DNA from: Candidatus Thiodiazotropha sp. CDECU1
Lineage (GTDB): Bacteria > Pseudomonadota > Gammaproteobacteria > Chromatiales > Chromatiaceae
Direction: 5' to 3'
DNA: 64,000 nucleotides
Assembly: GCF_963455295.1 (NCBI RefSeq)
Contig: NZ_OY734020.1
Coordinates: 3,534,001 to 3,598,000, forward strand
The first letter of the stretch is position 1. Each line of letters starts with the position of its first letter. The notes beneath the pieces are model-generated. The model searched no databases. It was not told the origin of the DNA and was given only the letters and a program-made list of their open reading frames with translations. Positions 25,533 to 34,453 of the stretch are shown here, piece after piece. Made by a program: the position numbers and the translations under genes.

Positions 25533-27197
25533 ATGAAAGCTCGTCACACTCTTCTACCACTAGTTCTACTTCCCGCACTTTTTTTAACCCAGATGACCCA
25601 ACTGCAAGCTGGGCAGGTCTATCAAGAGAGCTATTCCAAACTTAGTGATTCGTTTAGTTTCGACAAAGCCGTATGGAGAAAACGAAAAGCACTACTGGTT
25701 CTCAAGGGCAGTGGAACTCCTGGTACAAAGGTAGACGCCTTCATCGCCGGTACAGACACTTATCTGGGAACAAAAAAAGTCAACAGACGTGGCTATTGGA
25801 GATTTAAATTCTACAACCCAGCCGCTGTACCCTGTAGCGTTAGTGTTGGAAATGGGGCTTCGGCTTTGGAAATGGCGGTCACCCGCGCACCTGCCGATTG
25901 CCTCAGCGGCGCAGAACCACCCGTTGAGGAGACTCCGCCTGAAGTCGTTGAAGAACCTGAGACTCCGCCTGAAGTCGTTGAAGAACCTGAGACTCCGCCT
26001 GAAGTCGTTGAAGAACCTGAGACTCCGCCTGAAGTCGTTGAAGAACCTGAGACACCTGTCGAAGACCCGGAGCCGGTGGTTGAGAATTCAGCGCCCGTAA
26101 TATACGGCGCACCGGCCACCTCTGTCGCAGAAGGTACCGGCTATCATTTTGCACCCCAGGCCAGCGATGCTGACGGCGACAACCTGACCTTCTCCATCGT
26201 CAATCCACCAAGCTGGGCCAACTTCAACAACTCTACCGGTGTACTCAGCGGCACACCTGGTTACGACTCGGCCGGTACAACCAGCAATATCCTTATCAGT
26301 GTTTCCGACGGTAGCGCCGTGGCAGCCTTGAGTGCCTTCAGCATCAACGTCAGCAACACCAATCGCGCACCCAGCATCGACGGCTCACCTGCCACCAATA
26401 GCGATGAAGGGAGTGCATACAGCTTCACACCAGGGTCATACGATCCTGATGGCGACGACCTCACATTCTCAATCAGCAATCAGCCAAACTGGGCAAGCTT
26501 TAATCCTAATAATGGAAGCCTCAGCGGTACGCCTGATTCAGAGTCAGCAGGTAGTTACCCGAACATCGTCATCTCTGTATCCGACGGTAGCGAGAGGGTA
26601 AGCCTGGATGGATTCACCATCACTATCAATGATGTACCAGAACCTAACACCGCGCCTGTGATCAGTGGCACAGCCGAATCCAGCGTCATAGCCGGAAACG
26701 AATACCGGTTCGCGCCCAATGCCTCCGATGCTGACAATGACGATCTCTCCTTCAGTGTTTCGAATCTACCGTCTTGGGCAGACTTCAACTCCACTACCGG
26801 TGTATTCAGCGGCCTGCCCAGCAGCGAGGACGTCGGTGTCTACAACAGCATCGTCATCACAGTCACTGATGGAACCGCCACTGCTTCACTGAGCCCACTC
26901 AGCATCACGGTGGTGGAACCCGAACCCACGGTAGGCGACATAGCACTCGGTTGGGTTCCTCCATCAACTCGTACTGACGGCGCAACCCTCGACATGAGCG
27001 AGATTGCCGGGTACAAGATCTACATGGGAACGACTGCTGACAATCTGGAGCAGATCGTTGACTTGGCTGATTGCACCATCCAAGAGTATCTGGTTGAAAA
27101 TCTGGATGTCGGCGACTACTACTTTGCAGTCACAACCTACGATCTAGATGGAAACGAGAGTGACTTCTCCAATGTCGCCATGAAGAGCACGATGTAG
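25533..27197 (+). CDS. Secreted multidomain protein with cadherin-like domains and a fibronectin III domain
   Basis: A 554-residue exported protein. It has a Sec signal (LLPLVLLPALFLTQMTQLQA), a basic beta domain to about residue 120, and a proline-glutamate hinge made of four exact TPPEVVEEPE units. Three dystroglycan-type cadherin/He_PIG domains follow (about 185-280, 281-370 and 376-465), each with patterns like SDADGDNLTFSI and LSGTP. A C-terminal fibronectin III-like domain (IAGYKIYMGTTADNL to YYFAVTTYDLDGNESDFS) completes it. Such proteins often act in adhesion or polysaccharide binding. No anchor or catalytic motif is seen. Confidence 0.8.
   Translation: MKARHTLLPLVLLPALFLTQMTQLQAGQVYQESYSKLSDSFSFDKAVWRKRKALLVLKGSGTPGTKVDAFIAGTDTYLGTKKVNRRGYWRFKFYNPAAVPCSVSVGNGASALEMAVTRAPADCLSGAEPPVEETPPEVVEEPETPPEVVEEPETPPEVVEEPETPPEVVEEPETPVEDPEPVVENSAPVIYGAPATSVAEGTGYHFAPQASDADGDNLTFSIVNPPSWANFNNSTGVLSGTPGYDSAGTTSNILISVSDGSAVAALSAFSINVSNTNRAPSIDGSPATNSDEGSAYSFTPGSYDPDGDDLTFSISNQPNWASFNPNNGSLSGTPDSESAGSYPNIVISVSDGSERVSLDGFTITINDVPEPNTAPVISGTAESSVIAGNEYRFAPNASDADNDDLSFSVSNLPSWADFNSTTGVFSGLPSSEDVGVYNSIVITVTDGTATASLSPLSITVVEPEPTVGDIALGWVPPSTRTDGATLDMSEIAGYKIYMGTTADNLEQIVDLADCTIQEYLVENLDVGDYYFAVTTYDLDGNESDFSNVAMKSTM
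25931..26050 (+). repeat. Four perfect 30-bp tandem repeats in a coding region
   Basis: Four identical copies, each starting GACTCCGCCTGAAGTC, encode the proline-glutamate linker of the secreted protein. Because the unit is a multiple of three, copy-number change would alter linker length without a frameshift. Perfect identity at the DNA level points to recent expansion. Confidence 0.95.
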
Positions 27198-27574
27198 CAG
27201 GTGAAGTATGTGACCTTGAATATAGCTTCAGTCGAATAGTCGATTGGTTGGCTATACACGCACCGGATTCCAAGGATTGCCATCCTTGAATTCGGTGCAC
27301 TTTTTCTACGGCACAGACAATATAGCATGCTCACCTTGTCTATTGCGTCTACGTCAATATCATAAAAAACAAAAAGTAAATTCGGGAGAAAGAGATTAAT
27401 ATAATTTCTGTTTTAAGGTTGCTGATAATTTTACTCTGTCTCGCTTGTGCATTGACCTGAAAGGGATAGAGACCGAACCGATTCTAATAAAGATAACCTT
27501 ATCCCTCTTTAACCTAAGCTTAAACTGCGCGGCGCATACCATTAGGGCCTGTAGTCATAGACGTCAGTTACGTA
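27198..27574. other. Intergenic region with one terminator
   Basis: No gene is evident. Apart from the terminator at 27260-27305, the stretch is AT-rich and lies between two convergent genes. Confidence 0.5.
27260..27305 (+). terminator. Intrinsic terminator of the secreted protein gene
   Basis: A long stem (GCACCGGATTCCAAGGAT with ATCCTTGAATTCGGTGC, one mismatch and one bulge) on a TGCC loop is followed by AC and TTTTT. It lies about 60 bases after the stop codon. Confidence 0.85.
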
Positions 27575-28189
27575 TCAATTCTTATCCGTTATGCTCACCT
27601 GAACATCATCCACCCAAGCCGTACCAGCATCATTCAAGACTGCTGTGATCTGTAATTGAGCCGTATTGGCTGGGATAACGCCTGTAACTGATATCCGTTG
27701 CCAATTGTTGGTCCCTGTGACTGCTTCGCTAGCGATATTGCTAATGACCTTTCGGTTGGCTTTTCGAAACACCAGATTGAGGTCGAATCCATCCGGACCC
27801 AGGTTTTCGCTTTTGATCATGGCGGTCAGCTTAATGGTTTTTCCCATGGCATTATCGAGCGGCAACCATTGATAGATCATTCCCCAAGACTGAACCAGTT
27901 CGCGCTCGATACGATAACTGTTGTTGCCATCTGTACTGTTGGTTGTGTCGATGGATACTGCGTACGCTGGTTTTCCTGCATGCTGTGAAAACCCCCAGCC
28001 TTCAAGGTATTGATCGGATTGTTCAAAGCTCGGATTGTTAAGGGGCACCGAAGTGGTTTGCGGTGGATTGGTACCCTCGCTGCAGGCGCTAAACATTAAC
28101 GATGTAGTGACTATTAAAGAAACAGCTAGTAACTCTGCGAGCCCCATAGAAACAACTCCGAAAAGAACGCTTTTCTTGCATGTCATCAT
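27575..28189 (-). CDS. Putative lipoprotein with a carbohydrate-binding-like domain
   Basis: A 204-residue protein. The N-terminus (MMTCKKSVLFG, then a long hydrophobic segment) ends in a lipobox-like MFSAC, so the Cys would be lipidated. The mature part has the order of a jelly-roll CBM4/9-like module: NNPSFEQSDQYLEGWGFSQ, SYRIERELVQSWGMIYQWLPL, KTIKLTAMIKSE and TAWVDDVQVSI. The start was set at the double Met; a frame 30 residues longer lacks a signal. Ligand and partner are unknown. Convergent with the secreted cadherin-like gene. Confidence 0.6.
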   Translation of the reverse strand: MMTCKKSVLFGVVSMGLAELLAVSLIVTTSLMFSACSEGTNPPQTTSVPLNNPSFEQSDQYLEGWGFSQHAGKPAYAVSIDTTNSTDGNNSYRIERELVQSWGMIYQWLPLDNAMGKTIKLTAMIKSENLGPDGFDLNLVFRKANRKVISNIASEAVTGTNNWQRISVTGVIPANTAQLQITAVLNDAGTAWVDDVQVSITDKN

Positions 28190-28390
28190 ATATTCATCCG
28201 GTTCTATTGTGTCAGTCCACCCTATGAGTGACTTCCTTTGTAACTCTCTGGAACTCAGAGTAAAAATCGGCACTACCACTTACTGGAATAAACACCAATA
28301 GCAGTCCAGTAGCGCTTTCATGTTTATGGAACTGATGCTGCATAGCCGGGAACCAATCAGTCCCAAAAGGGATGCGCCATGATATTCGTG

Positions 28391-29032
28391 CTAGTAGATT
28401 TTTTCACCTATGACTATCTGTGCGACGGCTTTTCCCAATATTTCATGTTGTGGTTCATCAAGGTGGATCCCATCAACTACGCTGGCTTGTGTGACTGAAC
28501 CCGCATCGAAGTAGATTGCGGACATTTCTTCAGCTACTTTCTCAAGCTCGCCGGCCAATCCAATACAGCGCTTCTCCGCACCCTTGAATTTATTAGCGAT
28601 AGCGCCTTTGGGTTCTGTAATACGCGGCGGTGCGATTATCAGCACTTTCGGTATAGGCATACCGGGTTCAACGGGAGATAGCCTGATTATGTTCACAAGC
28701 TTTGCTGTTCCTTGAGCGGAAAGCCACGCATCGTTCTCATGTGTGCACTGAAAATCATTTGTGCCCAGCATGAGAATCACAAGCCTCAAAGGAGAGTTCA
28801 TTTCGATGACTTCTGATAACCCCTCCGAGCCGTTTCTCCCGTTCTTGAATGGATCAGGCCATGCGGTTCTGCGCCCATTTAGGCAATTCTCAACAACCCT
28901 GACCCTCTTACCCTCCTTCAGAAGAGCGTTCTCGAACACCCCGGGCCAGCGCTTTTCAAATACCAGCCGCTTTCGCGTATTGGGGATGATCCCCCATGTG
29001 AGACTGTCTGAATATATGAGTATCTGCTCCAT
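28391..29032 (-). CDS. SGNH/GDSL-family hydrolase
   Basis: A 213-residue esterase-like enzyme. Block I is YSDSLTWG with the catalytic Ser, block III is LGTNDFQ with the oxyanion Asn, and block V is DGIHLD with the catalytic Asp and His. No signal peptide is present, so it should be cytoplasmic. Members hydrolyse acyl or acetyl esters, including aryl esters and sugar acetates. The nearest neighbours give no hint of substrate. Confidence 0.85.
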   Translation of the reverse strand: MEQILIYSDSLTWGIIPNTRKRLVFEKRWPGVFENALLKEGKRVRVVENCLNGRRTAWPDPFKNGRNGSEGLSEVIEMNSPLRLVILMLGTNDFQCTHENDAWLSAQGTAKLVNIIRLSPVEPGMPIPKVLIIAPPRITEPKGAIANKFKGAEKRCIGLAGELEKVAEEMSAIYFDAGSVTQASVVDGIHLDEPQHEILGKAVAQIVIGEKIY

Positions 29033-29245
29033 CTTCTCCCTTCTAAAGTCACAATAAGCGGTGAACTTGTACCACTTTTGTTAAATTGTTTATTCCAATG
29101 GTCAAGTCAAAATGAATGGTTAGCCATAAAATGACTACCAAGCTTCAACCAAAATAATAAATGGGAACCATAAACAGCTCCAATCAAATGGAAGTAAATT
29201 AGTTACCGGTAAAATATTAATGTGCCAGGCTTATGGCTATTGTCC

Positions 29246-31627
29246 CTAGGACCTCACCGCCAATACAATCTGATTCCTGAGCGACTTCAGCAGATTGAGC
29301 CTCTTTTTATCGATCTCCAGACCGCGGGGGCTGGAGTGATCCGCGTAGATCAAACCCACCGCCCTGTTGTTGACTACCAGCGGAAAGAGCAGAAACGATC
29401 CGGCGCTGGAGATCTTCTTATACCATTCGGGAATATCAGCCTGGATCTTGTCTTCGGTGGTATCGGCAATATAGACATCGACGGCATTCTTCAATGCCCC
29501 GTGAAACACATCCACTTTGTAGGTCGTGGGGAAGTGGAATAACTTGACGAACTCTTCGGCGGTATCGCCAAAACCCAACCGGCCCACCATCTCACCCCGC
29601 TTGCGATCCAGTAACGCCAATACGACTCGCTGAAAACCCACCGCCCGATACATGGTTTCGAGCACTACGTTAAATATCTCGGACACACTATGGTTACCCA
29701 CCAGCATGCCCGTCACCTCCTGCAGGCCATCCATGAGCAGGGTTTCGGCGTCTTCCGGGGTTGTTGGGGCAGCAACACCTGCCTCAGTGGTTTCGACTGT
29801 CTGGGTCCCCTCTTCATCCAGGATCTGGGTTTCACCCAGGCCATCTTTGTCTATCCCTTTGGGTTTGCTTTTTTCCACCCCCTTGTGGGATTGCAGATCC
29901 TCCGATTTGGCCGTGAGTTTTTTTACGAATTGATCCGATATGTCACTCGATATCGCCTTCGCAATCTCCTGAAACTCATCGATGGACTGGGTTGCGAAAC
30001 GACTCACCTGCTTGTTTGTGATATTGAGGCCCTTGGCATATTTCTTTGTGATGGCCTCCATGGCGGATGTGTCGTCGAGCCCCGATTCGACCATCGCCGT
30101 CATGGCATCATCGGCGAAGGCAGTGACCAGACGCCTGCGCTCCAATCGATTCACGGGTTTATGCTCGCCCTGCCAGCACTTCATGCTATCGATCAGCGAC
30201 TTGGGGAAATTCCACTGCCCGGCGATCTCGATACCGATCTTTTCATAACTCACACCCAATACCGCATGCTGTGCCGCGACTGCTTCCTTTCCCTCCACCT
30301 TGATCGAGCGTTCAATCTCCTTGGACTCGTCAGGCAGATAGAAAGCCACCAGCAGTTTACCCAGGTCGTTCAACAGACCGGTGAGGAAATAGGCCTCGGC
30401 TTCGGCCTGGTCGATCTCACCCGCCACCTTATGCGCCAGGGTTGCCCGAAACATTGCCGAAGAGACCAACTCCCGAAGGTGTTCGGCCTGCTGCTTGTTT
30501 TCGATATGTTCGAAAAAGATCAACGAGGCCGCCAGGGAGCGTATGGCTTGTGTACCCAGAACCACCACTGCCCGGGACACGGTTCCGATTCTGCCGGAAA
30601 AGCGTCCATAGTAGGCGGAGTTGACCACCTTCAGGATCTTGTTGGTGAGGGCAAAATCATTAACGATGACCCCCGCCATCTGATTCACATCCTTGTTGCT
30701 GGCATCGGCCATGGCATTGATACTTCGCACCGACTGGGACAAGGCGGGAAAATCACTCTTCCTTTTCATGCGCCGCAGCAGAAACTCCACGGTACCGCTG
30801 GCGTCCTCTTCGACACTCAGCTTTTCCCCTTTGTTGCCCCGCATCTCATTGAAGGTCTGCAACATCTCGGTTGCATCGCTATAGCGCAACACAGGATCTT
30901 TTTCGAGGGATTTGAGGATAAAACTGTCGAGCTTCTCATCCACTGCCGAGTTGAACTGGGAGGGTGGTTTGACCTCCAGCTTGAGTATTGCGTCGATAAC
31001 GATCTGCTGCTTATGGCCACTGAAGACCGGCATACCGGTGAGCATCTCATCCAGAATCAGCCCCAGGGCAAACACATCCGCCTGGGGCCCGACCTCGCCC
31101 TTCTGGATATACTCCGGGGCAAGGTAACGGGGGGTGCCGATGAGCTGCTGATCCGGTCCCCTGGCTTCGGAGAGCTGGCGGGCGATACCGAAGTCCATGA
31201 TCTTCGGCACCTTCTCCTTGTTGATAACGATATTCGCCGGTTTCAGATCCCGATGCACGATACCGGCCTTGTGGGCCTGACTCATACCTTCCAGCAGGCC
31301 TTGAAAGATCTGCAGCGCATCACCCAGTTCCAGAGGCTGGCCATTGATAAGATCCTTGAGCAGATCGCCTTGCGCATATTCGAACACCAGATAGGGGACC
31401 TGCTGGTGCTCACCTGCCTCATAGATGGAGACGATATTGGCATGCTGGAGCTTGCTCGCGGCCCGGGCCTCATCCTGAAATGCTGACTCCTGCAACGACT
31501 TGTTGAGCAGTTTTATCGCAACCTTGCGCTCCAGCTGGCTGTCATGGCAGAGATAGACAGTACCCTGGTTGCCCACGCCAAGTTGTTCACCAACCTGAAA
31601 TCGCCCGATCTTTTTAGGCTTCATCAC
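29246..31627 (-). CDS. Ser/Thr protein kinase fused to HDOD and GAF domains
   Basis: A 793-residue cytoplasmic signalling protein. The kinase (about 9-265) has a glycine loop LGVGNQGTV, the ATP Lys39 in VAIK, HRDLKPAN with catalytic Asp127, and DFG Asp145, so it should be active. An HDOD domain follows (about 290-500, with the family's helical pattern and LTGLLNDLGKLLVAFYLP, where the His of HD is Asn). A linker rich in charged residues and a GAF domain (about 630-790) complete it. The gene follows the hydrogenase cluster by 100 bases in the same direction. A kinase with an HDOD output is unusual. Confidence 0.9.
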   Translation of the reverse strand: MMKPKKIGRFQVGEQLGVGNQGTVYLCHDSQLERKVAIKLLNKSLQESAFQDEARAASKLQHANIVSIYEAGEHQQVPYLVFEYAQGDLLKDLINGQPLELGDALQIFQGLLEGMSQAHKAGIVHRDLKPANIVINKEKVPKIMDFGIARQLSEARGPDQQLIGTPRYLAPEYIQKGEVGPQADVFALGLILDEMLTGMPVFSGHKQQIVIDAILKLEVKPPSQFNSAVDEKLDSFILKSLEKDPVLRYSDATEMLQTFNEMRGNKGEKLSVEEDASGTVEFLLRRMKRKSDFPALSQSVRSINAMADASNKDVNQMAGVIVNDFALTNKILKVVNSAYYGRFSGRIGTVSRAVVVLGTQAIRSLAASLIFFEHIENKQQAEHLRELVSSAMFRATLAHKVAGEIDQAEAEAYFLTGLLNDLGKLLVAFYLPDESKEIERSIKVEGKEAVAAQHAVLGVSYEKIGIEIAGQWNFPKSLIDSMKCWQGEHKPVNRLERRRLVTAFADDAMTAMVESGLDDTSAMEAITKKYAKGLNITNKQVSRFATQSIDEFQEIAKAISSDISDQFVKKLTAKSEDLQSHKGVEKSKPKGIDKDGLGETQILDEEGTQTVETTEAGVAAPTTPEDAETLLMDGLQEVTGMLVGNHSVSEIFNVVLETMYRAVGFQRVVLALLDRKRGEMVGRLGFGDTAEEFVKLFHFPTTYKVDVFHGALKNAVDVYIADTTEDKIQADIPEWYKKISSAGSFLLFPLVVNNRAVGLIYADHSSPRGLEIDKKRLNLLKSLRNQIVLAVRS

Positions 31628-31727
31628 CTCTCCTGGATTATCCCCATGATACTTATCGGCCAGCCACTGAAAACCTGATGCCGATGCTGCGACCGGCGGT
31701 GGCCGCGGGGGAGTCGGAATGACCGCG

Positions 31728-32159
31728 CTAACAGGATGCCCTATCCAATAACCGGTTGATCAGGCTTGTGAGCATTCCCAGATCGATACTCGGCAGCCGG
31801 TCGATATCCTCACCTGTCTGAATACCCAGCAGGTGCAGTCGCACTGGCAAATCACCCAGTTGCCCGGCCAGGGCGATCGACTCGGCGACGCCAAAACCAT
31901 GGCTGGAAGTCTGATACTCCAGCTGATGCAAGCGCTCAACATCAATCGTCATTACGCCTCCCGGTCTATCCGACAGGCGCACCGCATCGATAATCACAAC
32001 CTGTTCTACACCTTGAAAATAGCTGACCAGTTGACTGCCGGGTCGATCGAGCTTGAGCAGCTCGCAATCCTGCAACTCCAATCCGGCAAGGTGATCAACC
32101 GCCAGCCAGGCCAGGCGATCGGCCCCAAAGGGTGAACCGACCCCTATGACCCGGGTCAT
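31728..32159 (-). CDS. Hydrogenase maturation protease (M52 family)
   Basis: A nickel-dependent endopeptidase that trims the C-terminus of the hydrogenase large subunit once the metal centre is in. It shows the family N-terminus VIGVGSPFGADRLAW and VVIIDAVRLSDRPGG with a metal-binding Asp. The ATG used overlaps the large-subunit stop codon as ATGA, as expected for a protease made with its substrate; a longer upstream frame was rejected. The C-terminal SHGFGVAESIALAGQL segment carries the likely third ligand. The 143-residue length is normal. Confidence 0.88.
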   Translation of the reverse strand: MTRVIGVGSPFGADRLAWLAVDHLAGLELQDCELLKLDRPGSQLVSYFQGVEQVVIIDAVRLSDRPGGVMTIDVERLHQLEYQTSSHGFGVAESIALAGQLGDLPVRLHLLGIQTGEDIDRLPSIDLGMLTSLINRLLDRASC

Positions 32160-33457
32160 CGGCGATGAACGTCGAGGGTGAGAAAGTGAGTGGCACAAGA
32201 GATACAGGGATCATAGTTGCGAATCACCTGTTCCGCCCGCAGCCGCAGGGCGTCGTCCGGATTGTGCAGACCGAACCGCTCCAGGGAGAGGCGGATGTCC
32301 TCTTCGATGCGTCCCTGATTCTGACTGGTGGGGGGTATGATGCGGGCATGCCGCACTATCCCCTGCTCATCCACATCGTAGCGGTGCCACAGGATACCCC
32401 GGGGCGCTTCGGTGCAACCGAAGGCATTACCCTCCCGGGGCTGAAGCGGGATATAGGGTTCATCGGGCAGACGATAGTTCTGCAGCAGCCGAATCGCTTC
32501 ATACAGGGCCAGATGCAGCTCGATGGCCCGGGCCACGATACTGTGGAACATGTTGTGGCTGGGGAAATGTATCCCGCACTCGTCCAGGCTCTTGCGCACC
32601 GGTGGCGGCAACTGGTGGAAGTTGAGATTGATCCGGGCCAGGGGACCGACCAGGTAGGGACGTCCATCCAGGGTCGAATGCAGCGCCGTGGAGTGGGGTG
32701 ACTGATGCTCCTGAAAAGAGCTCTCGTAGAAATTGATCTCCGTCTCGAGTCCCTGTCCCGAGATCAGATTACCCCGATTGATGGCGTACTCATCGGGGTG
32801 GCTCATGGCAACGCTGATGAAGGACTGTTCATCATCCGGAAAATCGAGCCCCGCCGTCCAACCCACCAGGGCCTCCGCAGCCGGCAGTGCCGCTTGCAGG
32901 CGGCGCAGCATGGAATCCACTTCATCCTGCCTCGGCGGCCGGTAGAAACCACCCACACGAACCCCCACCGGATGCACCGAACGACCGCCGAAGAGTGCAA
33001 TCAGATCGTTACCCAGGGTCTGCAGTTCAAGGCCACGCCGCACCGCGTCCGGATAGTCGGACGCCATGGCGATAGCGGAATCGAAACCGAGAAAATCCGG
33101 GGCCGCCAGGAGATGGATATGCAGGGCATGGCTCTGCAGCCATTCGCCGCAATACATGGCACGTCGCATCTCCTCTAACCAGCCGGGGGGCTCCAGACCG
33201 AACAACTCCTCGAAGGCCTGCACCGCGCTCATCTGGTAGGCCACCGGGCAGATACCGCAGATGCGCGCCACCATATCGATCACCTGATCGCACTCGTAGC
33301 CCTCGACAAACTTCTCGAACAGCCGGGGTGGCTCGTAGATATGCAGGGCCAGGTTCTGGATGGCGCCGTCCGCAACATCGATCTTCAGGGCGCCTTCGCC
33401 CTCGACCCGGGTCAGCACCGGCACATGGATATGAATATCGCGTGTTGAATCATTCAT
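32156..33457 (-). CDS. hydA: Group 3b [NiFe] hydrogenase large (alpha) subunit
   Basis: A 433-residue catalytic subunit carrying the NiFe(CN)2CO centre. The N-terminal L1 motif is RICGICPVAYQ and the C-terminal L2 motif is DPCISCATHFL, which supply the four Cys ligands. A 6-residue tail (TLDVHRR region) remains for protease removal. Sequence and neighbours match the cytoplasmic bidirectional NADP-linked enzymes (sulfhydrogenase type, also called HyhL) rather than uptake or formate hydrogenlyase types. It overlaps the small subunit by 8 bases. Confidence 0.93.
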   Translation of the reverse strand: MNDSTRDIHIHVPVLTRVEGEGALKIDVADGAIQNLALHIYEPPRLFEKFVEGYECDQVIDMVARICGICPVAYQMSAVQAFEELFGLEPPGWLEEMRRAMYCGEWLQSHALHIHLLAAPDFLGFDSAIAMASDYPDAVRRGLELQTLGNDLIALFGGRSVHPVGVRVGGFYRPPRQDEVDSMLRRLQAALPAAEALVGWTAGLDFPDDEQSFISVAMSHPDEYAINRGNLISGQGLETEINFYESSFQEHQSPHSTALHSTLDGRPYLVGPLARINLNFHQLPPPVRKSLDECGIHFPSHNMFHSIVARAIELHLALYEAIRLLQNYRLPDEPYIPLQPREGNAFGCTEAPRGILWHRYDVDEQGIVRHARIIPPTSQNQGRIEEDIRLSLERFGLHNPDDALRLRAEQVIRNYDPCISCATHFLTLDVHRR

Positions 33458-34238
33458 GGGTGTTATCTTTCAGCCGCTCACCCGCCCGTTTGAAGGCAGG
33501 AGCGTGATTGGCAATAAAATGGAAGCGTCGCGCAATAGCGTCGCGGTCGAGGCCCAATTCGGCAAAACGCTTGGCCAGGGAGCGATCGTTGATCAGCTTC
33601 AGGGGTCCGTAACAGCTGTAACAACCCCGGCCTATGGATGGACAGAGTGCGCCGCACCCCGCCACAGTCACCGGCCCCATGCAGGGTTCACCCTTTGTGA
33701 CCATGGTACAGACCACACCCAGGCGCTTGCATCCCATACAGACCGACCGGGTCTCCGGACGAGGTTTGACACCGTTCAGCAGGTCACGCAAGGCACCGAT
33801 CACCTGGCGCGAATTGACCGGACAACCTGGGATCTCGAAATCGACCTTGACGTATTCGGAGATGGGATTGGAGCTCTCCAGCGCCTCTATGTAGTCGGGC
33901 CGATCATAGACCGCCGCCATCCAGGCGCCACGGTCGGTAAAATTGGCCAGTGCCTGCAACCCACCCACGGTGGCGCAGGCACCGATGGAGATCAGCAAAC
34001 CGCTGTGCTCCCGCACCTGCTTGATGCGTTCGATATCCTCCGGGGTGGAGACGCTACCCTCCACCAGCGCAATGTCGGCATCAGCCACCGGATCGCTGGG
34101 ACCGGCCTCGGCGAAATGCACGATATCCACCAGCTCCGGAAGCAGTAGCAACGGCTCACCCAGATTCAGCAGCGCCAGCTGACAGCCATCGCAGGAGCTG
34201 AATTTGTGGACCGCGAGCTTTGGTTTGGTGCCTGTCAT
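33450..34238 (-). CDS. hydD: Group 3b [NiFe] hydrogenase small (delta) subunit
   Basis: The electron-transfer partner of the large subunit, with [4Fe-4S] clusters. Visible ligands include SCDGCQLALLNL near the N-terminus, CMGCKRLGVVC and a C-terminal group CGALCPSIGRGCYSCYGP. No Tat signal is present, so the enzyme is cytoplasmic. The start at 34238 has GGAG seven bases upstream; an upstream ATG at 34256 lacks one. A repeat-rich 200-base segment separates it from the preceding gamma-subunit gene, while the other junctions overlap. Confidence 0.9.
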   Translation of the reverse strand: MTGTKPKLAVHKFSSCDGCQLALLNLGEPLLLLPELVDIVHFAEAGPSDPVADADIALVEGSVSTPEDIERIKQVREHSGLLISIGACATVGGLQALANFTDRGAWMAAVYDRPDYIEALESSNPISEYVKVDFEIPGCPVNSRQVIGALRDLLNGVKPRPETRSVCMGCKRLGVVCTMVTKGEPCMGPVTVAGCGALCPSIGRGCYSCYGPLKLINDRSLAKRFAELGLDRDAIARRFHFIANHAPAFKRAGERLKDNTHE

Positions 34239-34272
34239 GTCTATACTCCGTCCCATCTAATATGGAAGTTTT

Positions 34273-34448
34273 GAGTTATGAGTTTTTAGTTTTGAGTTAA
34301 ATGTGTTCGCTTCGCTCACGTTGTATATCCCCTCACCCTGTCCCTCTCCCCAAGGGAGAGGGAATCGATGTGGTGCGGCTCCCCGCACACAACCAACTAA
34401 AAACTCATAACTCATAACTCATAACTCAAAACTCAAAACTCAAAACTC
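34273..34448. mobile_element. MITE-like nested repeat element in the hydrogenase operon
   Basis: A perfect 19-bp inverted repeat (GAGTTATGAGTTTTTAGTT at 34273-34291 and its complement at 34395-34413) encloses about 100 bases. Inside is CCCTCTCCC-CAA-GGGAGAGGG (34342-34362) and a GTGCGG...CCGCAC stem. The right side continues as a heptamer array (34402-34448). The element is non-coding and lies between the gamma- and delta-subunit genes of one operon, whose other junctions overlap. It looks inserted, but no target duplication could be identified. Confidence 0.6.
34402..34448. repeat. Heptamer tandem repeat, AACTCAT then AACTCAA
   Basis: Three copies of AACTCAT are followed by three of AACTCAA and a partial AACTC. 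The array ends 5 bases before the stop codon of the gamma-subunit gene. Together with the CAGCAGT array at 8669 it shows that 7-base microsatellites recur in intergenic DNA here. Confidence 0.95.
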
Positions 34449-34453
34449 TTCAG

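Noticed and set aside
29690-31486. A 598-codon plus-strand frame opposite the Ser/Thr kinase gene
   Set aside because: The kinase, HDOD and GAF motifs are all on the minus strand; the plus frame has none.
34402-34448. CRISPR array
   Set aside because: Heptamer units without spacers; a microsatellite.
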